A stretch of 10,344 nt of DNA from Desulfitobacterium sp. (GCA_012799495.1 JAAZLD010000169.1:1-10344); one strand, 5' to 3'. Positions 1 to 5,869 are shown, counted from the first letter of the stretch. The notes: a model not told the origin generated them from the letters alone. Made by a program: numbers and translations.

Positions 1-1
1 T

Positions 2-451
2 CCTGCAGGAGCTATAACCTGGGTCCTAGCTAATGTCCATATAGGAGAAATGAGTATTCTACTCCATATGGTGGCTTTTCTGGATTCTCTTGCTCGAGCT
101 ATTGGTTTAGATGGGTTTATCTTATTAGCTTTTATCCTAGGACTGCCAGCTAATGAAATTGTGATTCCTGTATTGTTGATGAGTTATTTAGCTACGGGAC
201 AATTAACGGATTTCACAAGTTTGGCCGAACTAAAGAATATCCTTATAGCTAATGGCTGGACTTGGCTTACAGCCATTAACACTATGCTATTTGCCTTATT
301 ACACTGGCCTTGTGGAACTACTCTCTTGACCATCTATAAAGAAACAGGCAGTAAAAAATGGACCTTATTAGGCTTTTTAATACCCACTGCTGTTGCTTTC
401 TTAGTTTGCTTTATTGTTGCCCAAGTAGTGTTCAGTCTGGGTTTACTGTAG
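2..451 (+). CDS. feoB: Ferrous iron transport protein B, C-terminal part (5' truncated by window edge)
   Basis: FeoB is an inner-membrane Fe(II) transporter with an N-terminal G-protein domain and a C-terminal membrane domain. Only about the last 149 residues are visible; the frame is open to the first base of the window, so the in-frame ATG at 50 is internal and not the start. The visible part begins with PAGAITWVLAN, continues with LDGFILLAFILGLPANEIVIP, and has HWPCGTTLLTIYKETGSKKW followed by a last hydrophobic segment (roughly 128-149). The LGLPANEIVIP and CGTTL blocks are typical of the FeoB membrane domain, the latter carrying a conserved Cys. At least three membrane segments can be seen. 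The gene ends in TAG and is followed by an intrinsic terminator, so it belongs to a transcription unit upstream of the window. Fe(II) uptake suits an anaerobic or microaerobic lifestyle. The G domain cannot be judged here. Confidence 0.93.
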   Translation, partial: PAGAITWVLANVHIGEMSILLHMVAFLDSLARAIGLDGFILLAFILGLPANEIVIPVLLMSYLATGQLTDFTSLAELKNILIANGWTWLTAINTMLFALLHWPCGTTLLTIYKETGSKKWTLLGFLIPTAVAFLVCFIVAQVVFSLGLL

Positions 452-472
452 AACTATAAAAGAAACCTTAAG

Positions 473-502
473 GTGTCGCAAGACTTTTCAAGCTGGCGAC
501 AC
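473..502 (+). other. Perfect 7-bp hairpin in the feoB 3' region
   Basis: GTGTCGC (473-479) is perfectly complementary to GCGACAC (496-502), with a 16-base loop. AGAAACC (461-467) can also pair with GGTTTTCT (534-541) if one base is bulged, which would enclose the hairpin in a larger fold that ends just before the terminator. No T-run follows this hairpin, so it is not itself a terminator. It may be a 3'-UTR stabilising structure or part of an unrecognised structured RNA. I do not recognise a known riboswitch class. Confidence 0.4.
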
Positions 503-542
503 TGTGGCAAGGACCATCTCTTTAACGACTATTGGGTTTTCT

Positions 543-580
543 AAGTTCCTCTACTATTTTTGAGAGGAGCTTTTTATTTT
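543..580 (+). terminator. Intrinsic terminator after feoB
   Basis: AGTTCCTCT (544-552) pairs with AGAGGAGCT (563-571), with one T-G wobble and a 10-base loop. The stem runs directly into TTTTTATTTTATTTTTT. This is the standard form of a Rho-independent terminator and separates feoB from the ftsY unit. Confidence 0.85.
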
Positions 581-645
581 ATTTTTTCCGTTGATATTTT
601 TCACAGTTTTGAAACTTAACCCTTCTGAATTCAGGGTGGATTTGT

Positions 646-674
646 TTGAGAGGGTATCCATCTTGTGATACAAT
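646..674 (+). promoter_or_regulatory. Sigma-A type promoter of the ftsY-mtnP-mtnA-aldolase unit
   Basis: The -35 box is TTGAGA (646-651), the spacer is 17 bases, and the -10 box is TACAAT (669-674). TG at 666-667 makes it an extended -10. Transcription should start near 681, about 30 bases ahead of the ftsY TTG. The promoter lies downstream of the feoB terminator, so the unit has its own start. Confidence 0.75.
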
Positions 675-711
675 ATTTTCAATGAAGTGCCCATATAAGG
701 AGGAAATCTCG

Positions 712-1653
712 TTGGCTGGATTTTTTTCAAGACTAAAGGCCGGGTTAACTAAAACTCGGGATCAGTTTGTTTCCAGAATAGAAGGAGTTTTAACTGGTCG
801 TAGAAAAATTGACGAAGAACTTTATGAGGAATTAGAAGAAATACTAATTAGCGCCGATGTTGGTGTACATACATCCTTAGAACTAGTGGAAAGTTTGCGC
901 ACTGAGGTAAAGAAACGTAAGCTCCAAGAAGCAGAAGAACTTAAAGAGGTATTAAAAGAACTTATTGTAGATCTTCTTGGGACAGAAACAAAAGGAATTA
1001 ACTTTGCTGACAAAGGCCCAACTATTATTTTGGTAGTTGGGGTTAACGGTGTGGGTAAAACCACCACTATCGGCAAATTAGCCCATGCCTTCTGTACAGA
1101 AGGAAAGAAGGTTCTATTGGCTGCAGGAGACACCTTCAGGGCAGCAGCCATTGACCAACTCGAGGTCTGGGGACAACGGGCTGGGGTAGATGTGATCAAA
1201 CAAAAAGAAGGGGCAGATCCAGCGGCGGTAGCCTATGATGCTGTCCAAGCTGCTAGATCCCGTGGGGTAGACATAGTACTTATGGATACTGCCGGAAGAC
1301 TTCATAACAAAGTAAATCTAATGGAAGAACTACGTAAAATCAAACGGGTTATTAATCGGGAAATTCCTGATGCACCCCATGAGGTTTTACTTGTGCTGGA
1401 TGCCACAACTGGCCAAAATGCTTTACAACAGGCCAAACTCTTCCAAGAGGTAGCCGGTGTGACAGGTATTGTCTTAACTAAGTTAGATGGTACAGCAAAA
1501 GGTGGAGTTGTTCTTGGCATTCAAGGAGAAGTAGAAATACCAGTAAAATGGATTGGAGTAGGGGAAGGTATGGGGGATCTTCGTCCCTTCGTCCCTCAAG
1601 AATTTGCAGATGCCTTATTTAATTCCGAAAATGAAGAGGAGGAATCACTCTGA
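712..1653 (+). CDS. ftsY: Signal recognition particle receptor FtsY
   Basis: FtsY is the SRP receptor GTPase that docks Ffh-ribosome complexes at the membrane for co-translational insertion. The TTG at 712 is chosen because AAGGAGGA (698-705) lies at the right distance and the product begins MAGFFSRLKAGL, the usual FtsY amphipathic start; an in-frame ATG at 682 lacks a ribosome site and lies at the expected transcription start. The protein is about 313 residues: N domain (about 15-95), then the G domain with the P-loop GVNGVGKTTT (110-119), DTFRAAAIDQL from 140, DTAGRLH (192-198), TKLDGTAKGG (256-265) and GVGE (282-285). There is no long acidic A domain, as is normal in Firmicutes. The end is acidic (SENEEEESL). 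Its 3' end contains the ribosome site for the next gene and its stop overlaps that gene's likely start, so the two should be translationally coupled. In many Firmicutes ftsY sits directly beside ylxM-ffh; here four salvage genes intervene. Confidence 0.97.
   Translation: MAGFFSRLKAGLTKTRDQFVSRIEGVLTGRRKIDEELYEELEEILISADVGVHTSLELVESLRTEVKKRKLQEAEELKEVLKELIVDLLGTETKGINFADKGPTIILVVGVNGVGKTTTIGKLAHAFCTEGKKVLLAAGDTFRAAAIDQLEVWGQRAGVDVIKQKEGADPAAVAYDAVQAARSRGVDIVLMDTAGRLHNKVNLMEELRKIKRVINREIPDAPHEVLLVLDATTGQNALQQAKLFQEVAGVTGIVLTKLDGTAKGGVVLGIQGEVEIPVKWIGVGEGMGDLRPFVPQEFADALFNSENEEEESL
1636..1643 (+). promoter_or_regulatory. Ribosome binding site that decides the phosphorylase start
   Basis: GAGGAGGA lies inside the 3' end of ftsY. 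Seven bases separate its GG from CTG at 1650 and ten from ATT at 1653. It is too far (about 22 bases) from the TTG at 1665, so the start should be upstream of 1665. Confidence 0.7.
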
Positions 1654-2441
1654 TTAAATATGCATTGATTGGTGGGACAGGTCTGGAACATGTAGAATTA
1701 AAGGATCTACAGAATAGGACTGTCTCTACTCCTTATGGAGATGTAACAGTAGATATTGGTAGATTAGGTGAGGACAAACCCTTAATGGTCTTTATGAGTA
1801 GACATGGTAAGGGACATACAGTTCCGCCTCACGGTGTGAATTATCGTGCAAATATATGGGCATTAAAAGAATTAGGGGTAAAGAAGATTGTTGCAACAGC
1901 AGCAGTTGGTTCTTTATCAACTCGCTTCAAACTAGGTGATATAATTTTAGTGGATCAATTCTTGGATTTTACCAAGAGCCGCCCCCAAACTTTCTATGAA
2001 GGAGGGGAACAGGGGGTACTCCATGTGGATATGACAGAGCCTTATTGTCGTTCTGTGCAAAAGGTGATTCAAGAGGCTGCCAAGAATATTCAGCTAGAAG
2101 TAAAAACCGGGGCTGTTTATGTTTGTACAGAAGGCCCTAGATTTGAAACCCCTGCAGAAATCAAAATGTATCAAATCTTAGGTGGAGAATGTGTCGGGAT
2201 GACCAGTGTACCAGAAGTAGTCTTAGCAAAGGAATTGGGGATGTGCTATGCCACAATAGGATTGGTCACTAACGAAGCAGCAGGAATTGCTGACCATCCT
2301 TTGACACACGAAGAAGTTATAGAAAATATGAAAGTTACTGGGAAAACAGTAGCAGAATTGCTACCAGAAATTTTTCGGTTGTTTCGTCCCGAACAAGATT
2401 GCCGATGTCCACTGGGAAATGCAGAGGCCGGTAAGTTTTAG
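1650..2441 (+). CDS. mtnP: Purine nucleoside phosphorylase of the MTAP/MTIP family, probably acting on 5'-methylthioinosine
   Basis: Family enzymes use phosphate to split a 5'-modified nucleoside into the base and a 5-modified ribose-1-phosphate. From CTG 1650 the product is about 263 residues and begins MIKYALIGGTGL, giving a complete first beta strand; TTG 1665 would remove it. Other family blocks are SRHGKGHTVPPHGVNYRAN (about 50-68), CTEGPRFETPAEI (about 159-171) and VGMTSVPE (about 182-189). At the base-contacting site it has VTNEAAG with Asn208. Human MTAP uses Asp for adenine there, whereas 6-oxopurine enzymes use Asn, and the pattern resembles the methylthioinosine phosphorylase of Pseudomonas aeruginosa (VVNPAAG). 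With mtaD nearby, the likely substrate is the deaminated nucleoside; this specificity is inferred. The start overlaps the ftsY stop (CTGA), and mtnA follows 15 bases after the stop. An ATT start at 1653 is also possible. Confidence 0.88.
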   Translation: MIKYALIGGTGLEHVELKDLQNRTVSTPYGDVTVDIGRLGEDKPLMVFMSRHGKGHTVPPHGVNYRANIWALKELGVKKIVATAAVGSLSTRFKLGDIILVDQFLDFTKSRPQTFYEGGEQGVLHVDMTEPYCRSVQKVIQEAAKNIQLEVKTGAVYVCTEGPRFETPAEIKMYQILGGECVGMTSVPEVVLAKELGMCYATIGLVTNEAAGIADHPLTHEEVIENMKVTGKTVAELLPEIFRLFRPEQDCRCPLGNAEAGKF

Positions 2442-2456
2442 AAAGGCGGTACGAAA

Positions 2457-3494
2457 ATGAAAGCATTGGAATGGATGGGGGATTCCCTAAAAATACTGGA
2501 TCAGACACGCTTGCCTATAGAAATAAAATATCGACTAGCCACTAATTATGAAGAAGTAGCAGAAGCTATTGAAAAAATGGAAGTCCGTGGAGCTCCAGCT
2601 ATTGGAGCAGCAGCTGCTTATGGTTATGCTCTAGGAGCAATAAAATATGATGGTGAATTGGCAAATCTCAAAGAACATATGGAAAAGGTCCAGAAGCGTT
2701 TGGCGGAGACTCGTCCTACTGCAGTTAATCTTTTTTGGGCTTTGCGCCGTATGGAAGATCGTATGCGGGAACTACATGATGTTACGGATTTTGGCAAAAT
2801 AAAGCAGGTCTTAATATCTGAAGCAGACCAAATAGCTGAAGACGATCGCCAGGTCAACTATTTAATCGGTGAAGAGGGCAATTCCATTATTCCGGAAGAA
2901 GCTAATATCCTTACCCATTGCAACGCAGGTGCTTTAGCCACAGTAGAATATGGTACAGCTCTTGGAGTTATTCGGGCTGCCCATCGTAGTAATAAAAAAA
3001 TTAATGTTTATGCTGGTGAAACGAGGCCTTTTTTACAAGGTGCACGACTGACGGCTTTGGAGTTAATGAAGGACGAAATACCAGTTACTTTAATAGCTGA
3101 TAATATGGCAGGATTTTTAATGCAACAAGGTAAAGTCGATCTGGTGTTGGTAGGAGCAGATCGGATTGCAGCCAATGGGGATACGGCCAATAAGATTGGT
3201 ACATATTCTTTGGCAATCTTAGCGCAAGCTCATGAAATACCTTTTTATGTAGCTGCACCTACTTCAACTATCGACCTGAAAGTTGCAAGTGGTCAGGAAA
3301 TTCCCATTGAGGAAAGAGACGCCCAAGAAATCCGCGAAGTTTTTGGTGTTCAGGTGGCTCCAGCCGATGTAGATGTCTATAATCCAGCCTTTGATGTTAC
3401 CCCTTCCAAGCTCATCACAGGGATAATTACAGAAAAGGGGATCGTAACACCTCCTTATTCTGTAAACTTATTAAAAATGATGGTGCGAACCTAA
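2457..3494 (+). CDS. mtnA: 5-Methylthioribose-1-phosphate isomerase MtnA
   Basis: MtnA converts the aldose 5-methylthioribose-1-phosphate to the ketose 5-methylthioribulose-1-phosphate. The 345-residue product has the usual family length and blocks: EVRGAPAIGAAAAYG (about 43-56), THCNAGALATVEYGTALG (from 153), YAGETRPFLQGARLTALEL (about 185-203), ADNMAG, and LVGADRIAANGDTANKIGTY (from 231). The catalytic pair is present as Cys155 in THCNAG and Asp235 in GADRI, keeping the 80-residue spacing of the Bacillus subtilis pair (Cys160/Asp240). These residues separate true MtnA from its relatives, the eIF2B-type subunits. Start ATG 2457 follows AAAGGCGG. The stop is immediately followed by the ATG of the aldolase, with no gap. 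MtnA-type isomerases can also take 5-deoxyribose-1-phosphate, so the gene fits both methylthioadenosine and 5'-deoxyadenosine salvage. Confidence 0.96.
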   Translation: MKALEWMGDSLKILDQTRLPIEIKYRLATNYEEVAEAIEKMEVRGAPAIGAAAAYGYALGAIKYDGELANLKEHMEKVQKRLAETRPTAVNLFWALRRMEDRMRELHDVTDFGKIKQVLISEADQIAEDDRQVNYLIGEEGNSIIPEEANILTHCNAGALATVEYGTALGVIRAAHRSNKKINVYAGETRPFLQGARLTALELMKDEIPVTLIADNMAGFLMQQGKVDLVLVGADRIAANGDTANKIGTYSLAILAQAHEIPFYVAAPTSTIDLKVASGQEIPIEERDAQEIREVFGVQVAPADVDVYNPAFDVTPSKLITGIITEKGIVTPPYSVNLLKMMVRT

Positions 3495-4130
3495 ATGTTA
3501 AGGGAAAAGATCATTGAAATCGGTAAAACCCTTAACAATACAGGGTTAGTAGCAGGGACATGGGGTAATATTTCTGCTTGGGATTCAGAATATAATGGAT
3601 ACTGGATCACTCCCAGTGGTATGGATTATCAAACCTTGCAAGAAAAAGATCTAGTATTGTTGGACTTGGAAGGTAATGTATTAATAGGAAAGCGAAAACC
3701 CTCATCAGAATACTTATTACACAGAGAAGTATATATAGGAAGACCTGATATAAAAGGGGTTGTTCACACTCACTCCCCCTATGCATCAGCTCATGCTGTT
3801 TCTCGGGTATCTCTGCCAGCTATAGTTGAGGATTTAGCTATGTTAGTTGGGGGCAATGTGGAAGTTGCCGACTATTATCTTCCTGGGACTCAAGAATTAG
3901 CTCAAAGAACAGTTGAAAAGTTAGGAAGGCGCAATGCAGTTCTTTTAGCTAATCATGGATTGGTAGGGGTCGGAAAATCAGTTGAAGAAGCATTAAAGGT
4001 ATGTCAAGTTGTAGAAAAAGGTGCTCAAATCCATATTATGTCCCGTGTCTTAGGCAATACCACAGTTTTAGATGAGCAGGATGTAGCTGCAATGGCAGAC
4101 AACTATCTCACTAAATATGGACAACCTTAG
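3495..4130 (+). CDS. Class II (zinc) aldolase of the FucA family, likely 5-(methylthio)ribulose-1-phosphate aldolase
   Basis: The 211-residue protein has the FucA fold signatures GTWGNIS (21-27), ITPSG (38-42), PSSE (69-72), HTHS (91-94) and ANHG (152-155). The expected catalytic Glu and zinc ligands are Glu72, His91, His93 and His154, each exactly one position earlier than the fuculose-1-phosphate aldolase set (E73, H92, H94, H155). The related dehydratase MtnB has a larger gap before its third His, so I call aldolase rather than MtnB. Following mtnA, the likely reaction is cleavage of methylthioribulose-1-phosphate, or deoxyribulose-1-phosphate, to DHAP plus an aldehyde, as in the DHAP shunt (Ald2 of Rhodospirillum rubrum, DrdA of Bacillus thuringiensis). 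The ATG abuts the mtnA stop and has no clear ribosome site of its own, so translation probably depends on coupling. A strong terminator follows. The exact substrate is inferred from context; fuculose or rhamnulose phosphate cannot be excluded. Confidence 0.85.
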   Translation: MLREKIIEIGKTLNNTGLVAGTWGNISAWDSEYNGYWITPSGMDYQTLQEKDLVLLDLEGNVLIGKRKPSSEYLLHREVYIGRPDIKGVVHTHSPYASAHAVSRVSLPAIVEDLAMLVGGNVEVADYYLPGTQELAQRTVEKLGRRNAVLLANHGLVGVGKSVEEALKVCQVVEKGAQIHIMSRVLGNTTVLDEQDVAAMADNYLTKYGQP

Positions 4131-4156
4131 ACTTTATAGTTTTATAATTAGTTCCA

Positions 4157-4219
4157 TAGCTTTGTCTTACACCTTCACCCTTTAACTTCTAGGGTAAGTG
4201 TAGGATAAGGCTAGTTTTT
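4157..4219 (+). terminator. Long intrinsic terminator closing the ftsY-salvage unit
   Basis: Positions 4157-4172 pair with 4198-4213 over 16 uninterrupted base pairs, including G-T wobbles. After two single-C bulges the stem continues as TT/AA and ACCCT/AGGGT around a 9-base loop. It is followed by TTTTT at 4215-4219. This ends the ftsY-mtnP-mtnA-aldolase transcript and means mtaD needs its own promoter. Confidence 0.88.
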
Positions 4220-4224
4220 ATATT

Positions 4225-4240
4225 AAGTAAAGATTTACTT
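4225..4240 (+). repeat. Inverted repeat upstream of mtaD, possible operator
   Basis: AAGTAAA (4225-4231) and TTTACTT (4234-4240) form a perfect 7-bp palindrome with a 2-base spacer, abutting the putative -35 box of mtaD. Its position suits a repressor or activator site, but the region is very AT-rich, so chance is a real alternative. Confidence 0.35.
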
Positions 4241-4267
4241 GTAAGTTTCATTAATATTTTATTTAAT
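4239..4267 (+). promoter_or_regulatory. Candidate promoter of mtaD
   Basis: The -35-like TTGTAA (4239-4244) is 17 bases from the -10-like TTTAAT (4262-4267). The -10 box sits within a 9-bp inverted repeat, ATTAATATT (4250-4258) with AATATTAAT (4265-4273). A promoter must exist between the upstream terminator and mtaD; the exact boxes are uncertain because the stretch is almost entirely A and T. Confidence 0.4.
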
Positions 4268-4309
4268 ATTAATTTGATATTAAAAGGAAAACTTTTAAGG
4301 GGGATTATT

Positions 4310-5605
4310 ATGAGTAAATTATTGATTCGCGGTATGGTCTTACCAATGACAGGAGAGGAAGATTTTTTCCCGGAAGGGGAAGTAGCTATCGAAAATGATA
4401 AAATTATTCATGTAGGTTCAAAAGGCTCTACGTCGCAAGATTTTGTACCGGATAGAGTTTTAGAATATAACGATGATGTGATTATGCCAGGTTTTGTCAA
4501 CACCCATACTCATGCAGCTATGACATTGCTTAGGAGCTATGCGGATGATTTGCCTTTGATGACATGGTTGCAAACAAAGATCTGGCCTTTCGAAGCTAAG
4601 CTAACTGATGAAGATATTTATTGGGGAACAATGTTGGCCTTGGGAGAAATGATCAGATCAGGGACAACCACAATGTTAGATATGTATTCTTTCATGGATA
4701 AAGTGGCAGATGCAGTTTTAGAAGCTGGAACTAGGGGAGTTTTAGCAAGGGGGCTCATTGGCAATGCTCCTAACGGAGAAGAGGCTCTTGCAGAAGGTAT
4801 CGAATTAGTAAATAACTATGATGGAGCAGGGAATGGCCGGATTAAAGTTATGCTTGGACCCCATGCCCCTTATACATGTAATGGTGAATATTTACAAAAG
4901 GTTAAAAAAGAAGCAGATCGTTTGGGAGTAGGAATTCATATTCATCTATCTGAAACAGAGGATGAAATAAATACTATAAGGAAAGAAACGGGTAAAACTC
5001 CTGTTCAATGGCTTGAGGAATTGGGAGTTTTTGGTGGCCATGTAGTGGCAGCCCATTGTGTTCACCTAACGGAAGAAGATCGTAAAATCCTAGCTAAAAA
5101 TAAAGTTGCCGTAGCTCATAACCCAGAGAGCAATATGAAGCTAAGTAGTGGTACAGCTCCTATTATGGAACTCTTAGAGGAAGGCGTCTTAGTAGGATTA
5201 GGCACTGACGGTGTTTCTAGCAATAATAACTTAGATATGTTTGGTGAAATGCGTTCAGCAGCCTTTTTGCAAAAACTTCATAAAGGGGCAGCAGCCTTAC
5301 CAGCTTATGAAATATTAGAAATGGCTACCATCAATGGTGCTAAGGCACTAGGATTAGAAAATGTAGGGATGTTGGCCCCTGGGTACAAAGCAGATATTAT
5401 TACCATTGATTTTGACCAACCTCATTTCTATCCACGTTTCTCTGTTCCATCCCATTTGGTTTATGTTGCTCACCCAGGGGATGTGCGTACTGTAGTAGTA
5501 GACGGCAAAATCCTTATGGAGGAAAAAGAACTCAAAACTATGGACATTATGAAAGTTTGTGATGAAGTGGAAAAAAGAGCTAAAAAAGTTGCTGAAAGCT
5601 TCTAA
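4310..5605 (+). CDS. mtaD: 5-Methylthioadenosine/S-adenosylhomocysteine deaminase (amidohydrolase)
   Basis: A metal-dependent amidohydrolase that removes the adenine amino group of methylthioadenosine or S-adenosylhomocysteine, giving the inosine analogue and ammonia; some relatives (DadD) prefer 5'-deoxyadenosine. Start ATG 4310 is chosen because AAGGGGGA lies just upstream; the in-frame TTG at 4274 lies in the AT-rich promoter stretch. The 431-residue protein has a short N-terminal beta segment, then MPGFVNTHTHAAM with metal ligands His66 and His68, GPHAPYTCN (about 183-191), GIHIHLSETEDE (from 208), AAHCVH with His249, AHNPESNMKLSSG (about 268-280), and LGTDGVSSNNNLDMFGEMR with the catalytic Asp300. 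These blocks, especially the last, are typical of the MtaD/SAH deaminase group rather than guanine or cytosine deaminases. It has its own promoter region but lies directly after mtnP-mtnA-aldolase, whose products would consume its inosine product. Confidence 0.93.
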   Translation: MSKLLIRGMVLPMTGEEDFFPEGEVAIENDKIIHVGSKGSTSQDFVPDRVLEYNDDVIMPGFVNTHTHAAMTLLRSYADDLPLMTWLQTKIWPFEAKLTDEDIYWGTMLALGEMIRSGTTTMLDMYSFMDKVADAVLEAGTRGVLARGLIGNAPNGEEALAEGIELVNNYDGAGNGRIKVMLGPHAPYTCNGEYLQKVKKEADRLGVGIHIHLSETEDEINTIRKETGKTPVQWLEELGVFGGHVVAAHCVHLTEEDRKILAKNKVAVAHNPESNMKLSSGTAPIMELLEEGVLVGLGTDGVSSNNNLDMFGEMRSAAFLQKLHKGAAALPAYEILEMATINGAKALGLENVGMLAPGYKADIITIDFDQPHFYPRFSVPSHLVYVAHPGDVRTVVVDGKILMEEKELKTMDIMKVCDEVEKRAKKVAESF

Positions 5606-5624
5606 TAGCTTCTAATAGCTTCTA
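5597..5624 (+). repeat. 10-bp tandem repeat spanning the mtaD stop codon
   Basis: AGCTTCTAAT occurs at 5597-5606 and 5607-5616, and the first eight bases again at 5617-5624. The first unit contains the mtaD stop TAA, and the unit junction creates a second in-frame stop TAG directly after it. This looks like a recent slippage duplication. Confidence 0.85.
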
Positions 5625-5801
5625 GCCTGCTTCAAATGCTTCCAAAGAAGTGCCGACATATAAGATTTATAATTTCCTTCTATATTAATAAGTTAATCTC
5701 AGAACATTCTTTAAAGTAGAACTTTAACGTAGTGCTTTTGTATTTTTAAATATTAGACAAGGATCCAGAAAATACTTTTCCTATGGTGCAAGGAGAATTC
5801 C
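5625..5801 (+). other. Intergenic stretch between mtaD and the ylxM promoter
   Basis: I see no gene here. It is AT-rich and holds one perfect palindrome, TTAAAGT (5711-5717) with ACTTTAA (5721-5727) around a 3-base loop. T-rich bases (GCTTTTGTATTTTT) follow about seven bases later. This may be a weak terminator for mtaD, but the stem has only two G-C pairs and no better candidate is visible. Confidence 0.4.
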
Positions 5802-5804
5802 TTG
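5789..5804 (+). repeat. Inverted repeat overlapping the -35 box of the ylxM operon promoter
   Basis: CAAGGA (5789-5794) and TCCTTG (5799-5804) form a perfect 6-bp palindrome with a 4-base centre. Its right arm shares bases with the TTGACA -35 box. A second pair, CTATGG (5781-5786) and CCATAG (5817-5822), brackets it and reaches into the spacer. Position suggests an operator; no family can be named. Confidence 0.4.
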
Positions 5805-5830
5805 ACAAACTCTTTTCCATAGCCTAAAAT
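5802..5830 (+). promoter_or_regulatory. Consensus promoter of the ylxM-ffh operon
   Basis: A perfect -35 box TTGACA (5802-5807), a 17-base spacer and a -10 box TAAAAT (5825-5830). Transcription should begin near 5837, so the leader before ylxM is only about 30 bases. That leader can form a 6-bp hairpin, GTAAAG (5837-5842) with CTTTAC (5851-5856), touching the ylxM ribosome site. Confidence 0.85.
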
Positions 5831-5869
5831 AGCTTAGTAAAGTAAAAATCCTTTACAGGAGGATTTGAC

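Noticed and set aside
492..515. Cobalamin-riboswitch-like bases (GACACTGTGG)
   Set aside because: Only a short resemblance to the conserved ACTGT box; the other conserved B12 riboswitch segments are missing.
630..645. T-box-like GGGTGGA
   Set aside because: The rest of the T-box motif, the specifier stem and an associated terminator are absent, and it lies next to the ftsY -35 box.
452..645. SRP RNA gene between feoB and ftsY
   Set aside because: The conserved SRP domain IV bases (GGTC...GGAA tetraloop...AGCA) are not present.
682..711. ATG at 682 as the ftsY start
   Set aside because: No ribosome site precedes it and it coincides with the expected transcription start; TTG 712 has a strong site and a family-like N-terminus.
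3495..4130. MtnB (methylthioribulose-1-phosphate dehydratase) as the identity of the gene after mtnA
   Set aside because: The His spacing and GT-x-GN/PSSE/ANHG blocks match FucA-type aldolases, and no later classical salvage gene is nearby.
5597..5624. Tandem repeats as a CRISPR remnant
   Set aside because: The unit is 10 bp with no spacers and no cas genes.
5625..5665. CTTC/GAAG hairpin after mtaD as a terminator
   Set aside because: The stem is only four pairs plus wobbles and no T-run follows.
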